NCBI GenBank assembly: GCA_013288205.1
Contig: JABDCH010000017.1
Span: forward strand, 1 to 38,611
From: Bacteroidota bacterium
GTDB taxonomy: Bacteria; Bacteroidota; Bacteroidia; JABEUT01
Reading direction: 5' to 3'
DNA: 38,611 nt
Part shown: positions 31,086 through 38,611 of the stretch, piece after piece
How positions within the stretch are numbered: position 1 is the stretch's first letter
Layout of the letters: every line of letters begins with the position of its first letter
Notes under the pieces: generated by a model
Told to the model about the DNA's origin: nothing
Database searches by the model: none
Seen by the model: only the letters and a program-made list of their open reading frames with translations
Made by a program: the position numbers and the translations under genes

Positions 31086-31812
31086 AGTGAGTGATAACAA
31101 CGGCTGTACCTTAACTAATACAGTAACCATTACCCAGCCGGCTGTATTGAGTGTTAATACTACAAACACACACGCCTTTTGCAATCTTCCTAATGGAACG
31201 GCCACTGCAAATCCGGCGGGAGGCACGGGCCCCTATACCTATTCCTGGAACCCCAGTGGTCAAACTACAGCTAAAGCCACAGGTCTGTTTGCCGGAAGTT
31301 TTACGGTAACGGTAACCGATAACCACCATTGCACCACCAGTGCCAGCGTAAGCATTACCCAACCAACCTTGGTAACGGCTACTATCAGCAATGTTAACAA
31401 CGTAAGTTGCTATAATGGAACCAATGGTTCTGCTACGGTTACAGGCAGCGGAGGAACCGCACCCTACGCGTATTTGTGGAGTCCGGGGGGTAATACCAAT
31501 GCCACCGCAACCGGATTATTCGCTTTAAGTTACACCGCTACCGTAACTGATAACAACGGATGTACAGCCAGCGCATCTGTTAACCTGACAGAGCCTACAC
31601 AAGTAACTGCCAGCATCAGTGAGCCTAAAATTATTTGCAAGGATAGTACCGGAGTATTAATAGCTAATGCGAATGGAGGCACCCCACCGTATAAATACAA
31701 TTGGAGTTCGGGAGCCACCAATGGAACAGCTACTATTACCCCTGTAGCTACCAATGATTATTCTGTGATAGTAACCGATAGTCATGGTTGCACTGCCAGC
31801 GCTAACATTGTA
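29822..31812 (+). repeat. Tandem array of about nine SprB-type repeats (roughly 70-75 aa each)
   Basis: Recurring unit C.GG.GSATV..SGGTSPYTYLW.PSG..TATATGLSAGSYTVTVTDN.GCT.SASVTITQP across both ORFs. Confidence 0.85.
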
Positions 31813-32862
31813 TTGCAATATGGCCCGGCTTTTGCCGTAGATATAACCGGAAAGAAATCCGTCTGTGTGGGAGACTCTACCCTTATCTGTGCGAATGCCA
31901 TTGGTGCTATTGATGGAGTATTCTACCAATGGGCCCCGGTAAATAGTAGCAATGGATGTATATTAGTAAGTCCAGGTATATCAAGTGTATATACGGTAAC
32001 GGTAGTAGATGGTTGCGGTTCTACTACAACTGCCCAAACAAGCATAACCGGTGAACCGAGCCCTATAGTGAATATGGGAGTAAACTTCTCACAAGGCTGT
32101 GAGCCTTTCTGTGTGCAGTTTATCAATCAATCTGTATTATCAAAAGGCCAGGTAGGACAATATGTATGGGATTTTGGAGACGGAGACAGTTCCAGCAGCA
32201 AGAGCCCTATTTATTGTTATAAAACAGCAGGACAATACAATGTAAGCCTTACTGTAATATCTGACAGCGGTTGCAGCGCTACCCTAAAGAAGATAAATAT
32301 GCTCACTATTTATGCTCCACCTAAAGCGGCGTTCAGTTACTCTCCCAATCCGGCAACAATAGAAACACCTACTATACAATTTGCTGATAAGAGCAAAGAT
32401 CCCAATGGAAATAATGTGATCTACTGGACATGGAGCTTTGGGGACAGGAGTGACTCGAGCAGTAACCAACAAAATCCAACACATACCTATCACGATACAG
32501 GGATGTATTGTGTAAACTTAACTGTAATGAGTAGAGAAGGCTGTACGGACACAACTACCAACTGCCTGATCATCGAACCTGATTTTAAATTATACATTCC
32601 CTCAGCATTCACTCCAAATCAAGATGGCAGGAATGAAACCTTTCAACCGGTGGGGCAATATGTAAAGAATTTCGAGATGTATATTTTCAATCGTTGGGGA
32701 ACACAAATATTCCACTCAACCAATCTAAATCAGGGTTGGAATGGGGAAGTAAACGGTACAGGTCAAATCTCCCCCGAAGATGTGTATATCTATAAAATTA
32801 TGGTCATTGATGCCAAAGGAACTGAACATTCTTATGTAGGAAATGTCGTCTTGTTGAAGTGA
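30943..32862 (+). CDS. SprB-repeat surface protein, C-terminal part: SprB repeats, PKD domains, T9SS gliding-motility-type C-terminal domain
   Basis: From GVSPYTYLWTPTNQTT onward it continues the repeat register; two PKD domains (YVWDFGDGDSSSSKSPIYCYKTAGQYNVSL; WTWSFGDRSDSSSNQQNPTHTY); CTD YIPSAFTPNQDGRNETF...MYIFNRWGTQIF. The ORF-track N-terminus before about 31001 is probably not a genuine start. Confidence 0.85.
   Translation: MMCSATEVSGVQQPTPGGGVSPYTYLWTPTNQTTATATGLSAGAYTIKVSDNNGCTLTNTVTITQPAVLSVNTTNTHAFCNLPNGTATANPAGGTGPYTYSWNPSGQTTAKATGLFAGSFTVTVTDNHHCTTSASVSITQPTLVTATISNVNNVSCYNGTNGSATVTGSGGTAPYAYLWSPGGNTNATATGLFALSYTATVTDNNGCTASASVNLTEPTQVTASISEPKIICKDSTGVLIANANGGTPPYKYNWSSGATNGTATITPVATNDYSVIVTDSHGCTASANIVLQYGPAFAVDITGKKSVCVGDSTLICANAIGAIDGVFYQWAPVNSSNGCILVSPGISSVYTVTVVDGCGSTTTAQTSITGEPSPIVNMGVNFSQGCEPFCVQFINQSVLSKGQVGQYVWDFGDGDSSSSKSPIYCYKTAGQYNVSLTVISDSGCSATLKKINMLTIYAPPKAAFSYSPNPATIETPTIQFADKSKDPNGNNVIYWTWSFGDRSDSSSNQQNPTHTYHDTGMYCVNLTVMSREGCTDTTTNCLIIEPDFKLYIPSAFTPNQDGRNETFQPVGQYVKNFEMYIFNRWGTQIFHSTNLNQGWNGEVNGTGQISPEDVYIYKIMVIDAKGTEHSYVGNVVLLK
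30991..31000 (+). repeat. Poly-G tract (G10) at the frameshift site
   Basis: gccaacgcca-gggggggggg-tatcaccc. With 9 G the reading becomes ATANARGGVSPYTYLWTP, joining both ORFs. Confidence 0.95.
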
Positions 32863-32870
32863 GCAAAAGT

Positions 32871-33509
32871 TTATTGGTAGTCAGTTTGTACTAATATAAA
32901 GTTCCCAATCTTTTTGTACTCCATGGGAATAGTTTGGTTGTCGTCTCCTTTATGAATAAGTCCCTCCAGCTTACCTTCTGAAGAAAACTCAAAGGGTTTA
33001 ATTTCAAAATGATTCTGAAAGGAAATACCACTTTGTCCGTATACTTTGAACATCACTTCCTTAGCCCCCCATATTATGGTGAGCTGTTCTTCGGTAGAGG
33101 GCGATGGCCCTAAGTATTTTATCTCCTGTTCGCCTAAAAAGCGGTATGCTATTTTATGTATCCGGGGACGCAATATTTCAATATCTACTCCCGGATTTTT
33201 GTGTGGATGGGTTGCGATGCTAACCATTTTGCCTGAATGGCTTATAGAAATCTTATCGCTATGATTTATAAGCAGTGGTTTTCCATTTTCATGGTAGTCG
33301 ATAACCGGGGCAGGGGTATATAACTCTTTTAATAAAACCCTTACGGCAAGCCACTCCATGCGCCTTCCCTCATGGGCCAATAAAGAAAAGGCATGTAGCC
33401 CTGCTTTATCAAGCGAAGCCGTTTCGAGTAACGATTGTTCATTTTCGATAATCTCCCAAAGGGCTGTACGCTGACCGTCTTGATGTTCTATTTTAAGAAT
33501 TACAGGCAT
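32871..33509 (-). CDS. 4'-phosphopantetheinyl transferase superfamily protein
   Basis: GVDIEILRPRIHKIAYRFLGEQE and IWGAKEVMFKVYG. Start likely MPVILKIEHQ (33509). Confidence 0.88.
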   Translation of the reverse strand: MPVILKIEHQDGQRTALWEIIENEQSLLETASLDKAGLHAFSLLAHEGRRMEWLAVRVLLKELYTPAPVIDYHENGKPLLINHSDKISISHSGKMVSIATHPHKNPGVDIEILRPRIHKIAYRFLGEQEIKYLGPSPSTEEQLTIIWGAKEVMFKVYGQSGISFQNHFEIKPFEFSSEGKLEGLIHKGDDNQTIPMEYKKIGNFILVQTDYQ

Positions 33510-33536
33510 AAAAGACAATATTAATACCATTTTTCA

Positions 33537-33544
33537 TACCTTTG
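33537..33544 (+). promoter_or_regulatory. -7 promoter element candidate (TACCTTTG)
   Basis: Matches TAnnTTTG upstream of ahcY (85 nt leader). Confidence 0.45.
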
Positions 33545-33628
33545 CAGCCCTGAAATAAAATACATAATCAAATAAAGGTATGTACTATTTATTCAGTATC
33601 AAAATATAACATTAAAAATTACAGAAAG

Positions 33629-34948
33629 ATGAGTTCAACCACCAAGGAAAAGAAACTGCCTTACAAAGTAAAGGATATAAAACTGGCAGAATGGGGACGC
33701 AAAGAAATATATTTGGCAGAAGCTGAAATGCCGGGTTTGATGGCCCTGCGTGAAGAGTATGGCAAAAAGAAGCCGCTGAAAGGCGCTCGTATTGCCGGTT
33801 GCCTTCACATGACTATTCAAACGGCTGTATTAATAGAAACCCTTGTCGAGCTGGGCGCTGAAGTACAGTGGTCATCATGTAATATATTTTCGACCCAAGA
33901 CCATGCTGCTGCTGCTATTGCTGCCGCAGGTATTCCTGTATATGCATGGAAAGGGCTGAATGAAGCAGATTACGAATGGTGTATTGAACAAACCTTGTTC
34001 TTTGGCGATGATAACAAGCCCCTGAATATGATTTTGGATGATGGAGGAGACCTTACCAATGTGGTATTAGATAAAAACCCTGAATTAATTTTAGGTGTTA
34101 AAGGTATCAGCGAAGAAACCACTACAGGTGTTCATCGCTTATACGAAAGGATGACCAAGGGAACCCTTGCAATGCCCGCATTCAATGTGAATGATGCCGT
34201 AACCAAATCAAAATTTGATAATAAATATGGCTGCCGCGAATCGTTAGTAGATGCTATTCGTCGTGCAACCGACCTGATGCTTGCCGGAAAAGTGGCTGTA
34301 GTGGCTGGTTTTGGCGATGTGGGTAAAGGTTCTGCACAGGCATTGAAGAATTCGCAGATGCGTGTTATAGTAACCGAAATTGATCCTATTTGTGCGTTGC
34401 AAGCTGCTATGGAAGGCTACGAAGTGCGTAAAATGGATGATGCCGTTAAGATGGCTGATATTATTGTTACTACCACCGGTAATCATCATATTATTACTGA
34501 TCGTCATTTCTTAAGCATGAAAGATAAAGCCATTGTTTGTAACATTGGCCACTTTGACGTGGAAATAAACATGGCATGGTTGAATGAAAATTATGGACAT
34601 ACCAAAGATACCATCAAGCCACAAGTAGATAAATATACCATCAACGGTAAAGATGTTATTGTGCTTGCCGAGGGAAGATTAGTAAACCTGGGTTGCGCCA
34701 TGGGACATCCTTCTTTTGTAATGTCTACTTCATTTACCAACCAGGTGTTGGCGCAAATAGAATTATGGCAAAACCATAAGAGCTACGAAAACAAGGTATA
34801 TACCCTGCCTAAATTATTGGATGAAAAAGTAGCCCGTTTGCACCTCAAGAAAATTAGTGTGGAACTGGATGAACTTAGTCCTGAGCAGGCAGCTTATATT
34901 GGTGTAGAAGTAAGCGGTCCGTACAAGCCTGAATACTATAGGTATTAA
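33629..34948 (+). CDS. ahcY: Adenosylhomocysteinase
   Basis: [54 protein letters not shown]-terminal KPEYYRY. Confidence 0.97.
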   Translation: MSSTTKEKKLPYKVKDIKLAEWGRKEIYLAEAEMPGLMALREEYGKKKPLKGARIAGCLHMTIQTAVLIETLVELGAEVQWSSCNIFSTQDHAAAAIAAAGIPVYAWKGLNEADYEWCIEQTLFFGDDNKPLNMILDDGGDLTNVVLDKNPELILGVKGISEETTTGVHRLYERMTKGTLAMPAFNVNDAVTKSKFDNKYGCRESLVDAIRRATDLMLAGKVAVVAGFGDVGKGSAQALKNSQMRVIVTEIDPICALQAAMEGYEVRKMDDAVKMADIIVTTTGNHHIITDRHFLSMKDKAIVCNIGHFDVEINMAWLNENYGHTKDTIKPQVDKYTINGKDVIVLAEGRLVNLGCAMGHPSFVMSTSFTNQVLAQIELWQNHKSYENKVYTLPKLLDEKVARLHLKKISVELDELSPEQAAYIGVEVSGPYKPEYYRY

Positions 34949-34971
34949 TAGAATTTTGAACTGATTTCTGG

Positions 34972-35009
34972 AAAGGGAAAGAACACATTGTTCTTTCCCT
35001 TTTTGCTTT
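34972..35009 (+). terminator. Rho-independent terminator downstream of ahcY
   Basis: Perfect 14-bp stem AAAGGGAAAGAACA-CAT-TGTTCTTTCCCTTT followed by a T-rich tract. Confidence 0.85.
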
Positions 35010-35028
35010 ATACAAGATGAACTACTTG

Positions 35029-35493
35029 CTAGTTAGATATGTATATCAAAGGGGGATAGTTACTATAATTAATTGTGTACTGCTTTAAGGCAAGTGTGCC
35101 AGGGCCATTGCTGGTAATTGTGCCAGAGTATAGTGAATAGGTTGTACCACAAACAGGGCATTTGGCTGTAATTCCGCCTGCCTGAACGTTCAAAACGGCT
35201 TTTGAATTGGTTGTACAGTCGTAAGGACAACCGCGGTCAAAGGCAAGATAAGAATCTTGTGCGTTGCAGAATACTATGATATTGTCGTACCCTCCAAAAA
35301 CATATCCCCATCCGCCAATAGTTTGTAGAGAAGCATTGGTAGAAACATTAACAGTTGCATTGACTGCCACATTGGGAACCCCAGCATTTACCGGAGAATT
35401 TTTTTTGCATCCGGAAGATATTCCTGCACTCAGTAGGAATAATAAGGTAAGTTTCTTTTGCGTCTTTAAAAGCATTTTAAAACTTTTGAGCAA
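35029..35493 (-). CDS. Rieske-like lipoprotein (paralog 1)
   Basis: Lipobox ISSGC; AFDRGCPYDC...KCPVCGTTYSLYSGTI..GPGTLALKQY follows a Rieske box I/box II layout. Confidence 0.65.
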   Translation of the reverse strand: MLKSFKMLLKTQKKLTLLFLLSAGISSGCKKNSPVNAGVPNVAVNATVNVSTNASLQTIGGWGYVFGGYDNIIVFCNAQDSYLAFDRGCPYDCTTNSKAVLNVQAGGITAKCPVCGTTYSLYSGTITSNGPGTLALKQYTINYSNYPPLIYISN

Positions 35494-35497
35494 AAAT

Positions 35498-35932
35498 TTA
35501 GTTGCTTACCGTCAGATTGGTGCCGTCGAAAGAAGTTTGATATTGCTTTAATGCCACACTACCCGGGCCGCCGGTAGTTGTACCGCTATATAAGGAATAG
35601 CTAGTGCCGCAAACAGGGCACTTGGCAGTAATATTATTGGTTTGTACCTGTACAATAGCTTTTGAGTTTGTTTCGCAATCATAAGGGCAACCACGGTCAA
35701 AGGCGAGATAAGTATCCTGCCCGTTACAAAAAAGTATTATTCCGTCATAGCCCCCTGTAACATATACCCATCCTCCCACATGTTGCAAAGGAGTGTAGAG
35801 TGGATTGTCAACATCAACTGAAAAATTAACTGCTACATTCGGTACACCACTGGTACTTGCTGGTGAATCTTTTTTACACCCAATAATAACGCTAAGAAAA
35901 AGCAGGGGTAACAAAAAAAACCGTTTATACAT
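35498..35932 (-). CDS. Rieske-like lipoprotein (paralog 2)
   Basis: Start at MYKRFFLLPLLFL (35932), lipobox VIIGC; AFDRGCPYDC...KCPVCGTSYSLYSGTTTGGPGSVALKQY; tandem duplicate of the neighbour. Confidence 0.65.
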   Translation of the reverse strand: MYKRFFLLPLLFLSVIIGCKKDSPASTSGVPNVAVNFSVDVDNPLYTPLQHVGGWVYVTGGYDGIILFCNGQDTYLAFDRGCPYDCETNSKAIVQVQTNNITAKCPVCGTSYSLYSGTTTGGPGSVALKQYQTSFDGTNLTVSN

Positions 35933-36037
35933 TTTATAAGAAAATAATAAAAGCCTGTTAACAACAGGTAACTTATTTTGCAAATATAACGTATTTTTGA
36001 TTCGTATGAAAGGCATTTCTTATATAATAGAGATTGA

Positions 36038-36322
36038 ATGAGGGAATTAAAAACCATACTTAAAAATGCCCCCATTATTATAATGATGGCTGGTCTTGCA
36101 TTGGTATTACCTTGTATAGCTGATGCTCAAAGCAAGCCGAGTGCACCCACCGGGCCTGTGAAAACATCGAGGGAAATGCAAAAAAAGCAGTGGAAAAAAC
36201 AACGGAAAATAGACCTTGCTACTAAAAAGGCTTTAAAAGTCCATATGAAACATCAGACAAAGGAAGTGCGAAAGCGTATGAAAAAGGATGCTAAAAAGGC
36301 ATCTGATAATAATAGCAGGTAA
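36038..36322 (+). CDS. Small exported lysine-rich basic protein
   Basis: 94 aa; hydrophobic signal segment IIIMMAGLALVLPCIADAQ, then a strongly basic region (KKQWKKQRKIDLATKKALKVHMKHQTKEVRKRMKKDAKK). Confidence 0.5.
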   Translation: MRELKTILKNAPIIIMMAGLALVLPCIADAQSKPSAPTGPVKTSREMQKKQWKKQRKIDLATKKALKVHMKHQTKEVRKRMKKDAKKASDNNSR

Positions 36323-36644
36323 AACTTATTGCAGGTTTGCAAGGCAGTTTAATAAGCCAAAACTACCATTTAATAAGTCAAACCCACCGTATAATAATTA
36401 CGACACATTTCTGGATTTTCCTGTCATATATTTGTATTCGAAACAAATAGAGCACGGATTTTGTGAATGCATCAAGGATAAATTAAAGCAAACCAAGGAC
36501 TATTCGAAGTAAATAACATGAAATACATTGATAAATATAATGTTAGTTATTATAAAAAAATAATATATCTGATTACTAGATACTTAATACAAATGTTCAA
36601 TATCCTCATCAACGAAATGCTTTACTGTTTGAACAAATTAATTT

Positions 36645-36652
36645 TACATTTG
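36645..36652 (+). promoter_or_regulatory. -7 promoter element candidate (TACATTTG)
   Basis: Matches TAnnTTTG, 41 nt upstream of the TonB-dependent receptor ATG. Confidence 0.4.
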
Positions 36653-36692
36653 TGCGTTTGCATTAACATAAATTAACAAAACACTACGTTTT

Positions 36693-38611
36693 ATGTTCAA
36701 AAAGATACGCATTACAGCACTAGCACTATTAATTACCGGTGCACTCTCCGCACAAACCGGTATTAAAGTGCGTATAGTAGATAAGACCACCAAATTACCG
36801 ATTCCATTTGTGGAAGTTGCTGTTGAGCAAGGTGACAGGCAAGTTACCGGCGGTATGACCGACGATAAAGGTATTGCAGAATTAAAACCGCTCGATCCGG
36901 GAACATACAATGTCCGGGCTCAGGAGCAAGGATATAAAGACTTTCTTGAAAAAGGGATAGTAGTTAACCAGGATGTGTTGGTTAAAATAGATGTGAACAT
37001 GTATACTATAGCAGATACCTCTATTTCTGTTACAGTGATGACTTATCATACACCCCTTATTAAACAAGGTACGCAATCAGGACAGGTATTAGACAGCGCT
37101 GATATACATAGCATGGCTTCAACCAATATCAATGTTATAGCTGCTGGTACAGCAGGTGTTTATGCTTCAGATGTGGGTGGTGCCCTAAACATTCGCGGAG
37201 GCAGATCGAATTTTAATGAATATATTATTGACGGACAAAAAGTAACCAATGACCAGACTAACGGATCCTTGCCAACCGGGCTGATTGAACAGGAAACAGT
37301 TGTTACAGGTGGTGTTCCTGCAAAATACGGAGATGCCACAGGAGGTATTATCGAAATAAATACCATAGCCGGAGCTGACCATTATTTTGGTAGTGTGCAG
37401 GGTTCAACTTCTAACCTTTTTGATTCCTATCATAATAATGATATTAACTGGAGCCTAGGTGGACCTATATGGTCTAAAACGGATAGTAATAAGACCAAAA
37501 GCACAATAGTTGATTTTATATTTGGCGGTGATTATCTCTACCAGAGAGATCAGAATCCAAGTTTTATTGATCCTACCTATACAAATGGCTCAACCCTGGC
37601 ACAATTACAAGCCAATCCCATTATTCCGGAAGTTGGTGGTATCGGATTCTATAATGCAGCCAGTTATATAACATCGTCACAGATGTACACTCAAAGCTGG
37701 CACTTGAACGATGCACAGGACCAAATATCATTAACTACAAAATTAAATTTTCATGTTACCAGTAATGTGAAAATTACACTTGGGGGTTCCTATCAATACC
37801 AAACCGGACACAACTGGAATGGTTCTCCTTATGGTGCAGGAGGTGGTATTAATTATGAAATGTTCGACTATAGTGAAAACCCGCTTCAAACACAAATTAA
37901 CTACAAAGGCTTTGTAAGACTTACCCAAAAGTTTAATAGTTTAGAAGGGAAAGATAAGAGCTCTCTTATAAAAAATGCTTATTACAGCATCCAGGCAGAA
38001 TATTCTCATACTTGGACACAAGTAGATAATGGTAGCTTCGGGAATAACTACTTTGATTATGGATATGTGGGTAAATTTTACGAATACAGAACACCAGTTT
38101 ATTCAACCGGATATATGGAAGGCAAAGATGGATTAGGCCGTTATCAAACAGGTTTCAATGACTCAGCATATACGTTTACACCATCTAATTTGAACCCAAT
38201 CGAAGCTAACTACGCTAAGGATGTTATTAAACAATTAGGTACAGGGGGAGAATATAGTACTGTGATCCCTGAAAATAATGGCGTTGTGAACGGACTTTCT
38301 CCGGGTAATATTTATTCTTTGTGGTATAACGTGGGACAACCAGATGGTGGGTATTTTCAACAAAACAATAACTTTTTCCGTTTCTCAGCTGATTTTTCGG
38401 CAGAAATTGCAAATAACTCTGTTGATATAGGATTTGAATACGATCAAAATAATATTAGTCAATATAACCTTAATGCTTCAGGATTGTGGCAATTGATGCG
38501 CCAGTTGACAAACTTCCCTCAATTTTTAGCATTAGATACAGCTCATCCTTTCCCTGGTAATTATATCCGTAATAACCTACATAGCTATTTCCACCATTTA
38601 AAAGGTCGGCA
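36693..38611 (+). CDS. TonB-dependent receptor with N-terminal carboxypeptidase-regulatory-like domain (3' truncated by window)
   Basis: Not in the ORF track because it lacks a stop. ATG at 36693 reads MFKKIRITALALLITGALSAQTGIKVRIVDKTTKLPIPFVEVAV...; plug domain ALNIRGGRSNFNEYIIDGQKV..., VVTGGVPAKYGDATGGIIEINT; open to the window end. Confidence 0.85.
   Translation, partial: MFKKIRITALALLITGALSAQTGIKVRIVDKTTKLPIPFVEVAVEQGDRQVTGGMTDDKGIAELKPLDPGTYNVRAQEQGYKDFLEKGIVVNQDVLVKIDVNMYTIADTSISVTVMTYHTPLIKQGTQSGQVLDSADIHSMASTNINVIAAGTAGVYASDVGGALNIRGGRSNFNEYIIDGQKVTNDQTNGSLPTGLIEQETVVTGGVPAKYGDATGGIIEINTIAGADHYFGSVQGSTSNLFDSYHNNDINWSLGGPIWSKTDSNKTKSTIVDFIFGGDYLYQRDQNPSFIDPTYTNGSTLAQLQANPIIPEVGGIGFYNAASYITSSQMYTQSWHLNDAQDQISLTTKLNFHVTSNVKITLGGSYQYQTGHNWNGSPYGAGGGINYEMFDYSENPLQTQINYKGFVRLTQKFNSLEGKDKSSLIKNAYYSIQAEYSHTWTQVDNGSFGNNYFDYGYVGKFYEYRTPVYSTGYMEGKDGLGRYQTGFNDSAYTFTPSNLNPIEANYAKDVIKQLGTGGEYSTVIPENNGVVNGLSPGNIYSLWYNVGQPDGGYFQQNNNFFRFSADFSAEIANNSVDIGFEYDQNNISQYNLNASGLWQLMRQLTNFPQFLALDTAHPFPGNYIRNNLHSYFHHLKGR

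Noticed and set aside
29822-31812. CRISPR-like array from periodic repeats
   Set aside because: Periodicity is about 225 bp, in-frame and degenerate; it reflects SprB protein repeats, not CRISPR repeats with spacers.
33545-33628. Possible SAH/SAM riboswitch in the ahcY leader
   Set aside because: The 5' leader is short and AT-rich; I could not find a convincing stem or conserved riboswitch core.
36644-38412. Minus-strand ORFs opposite the right-edge region
   Set aside because: Antisense to the TonB-dependent receptor reading frame from 36693 that stays open to the window end.

Overview
This is a 38.6 kb chromosomal window from a Bacteroidota-type genome. Support comes from lineage-typical proteins (DUF4175-like, TonB-dependent receptor, SprB-repeat/T9SS C-terminal domain) and recurrent TAnnTTTG promoter-like boxes. 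Most of it is housekeeping: ybeY, an anti-sigma-type ATPase, plsC, ribD, prmC, ligA, lpxK, mscL, tyrS, ahcY, a PPTase and tRNA-Thr(CGT). Three regions stand out. (1) A kdp potassium-ATPase locus on the minus strand. It carries an unannotated 25-aa kdpF, a second unannotated 27-aa single-TM microprotein, an outer-membrane porin-like protein, a KdpD sensor without a kinase domain, a separate HAMP/PAS histidine kinase, and an NtrC-type activator. A consensus-spaced sigma-54 -24/-12 promoter and helically phased GGYAGG/dyad elements precede the operon. (2) A large SprB-repeat surface protein with a T9SS-type C-terminal domain, split into two ORFs exactly at a G10 homopolymer. This is either a phase-variation switch or a sequencing indel. 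(3) Two tandem lipoproteins with a Rieske-like layout in which the histidine ligands appear to be replaced by cysteines. A partial TonB-dependent receptor runs off the right edge. All identifications come from reading motifs; no database search was run.
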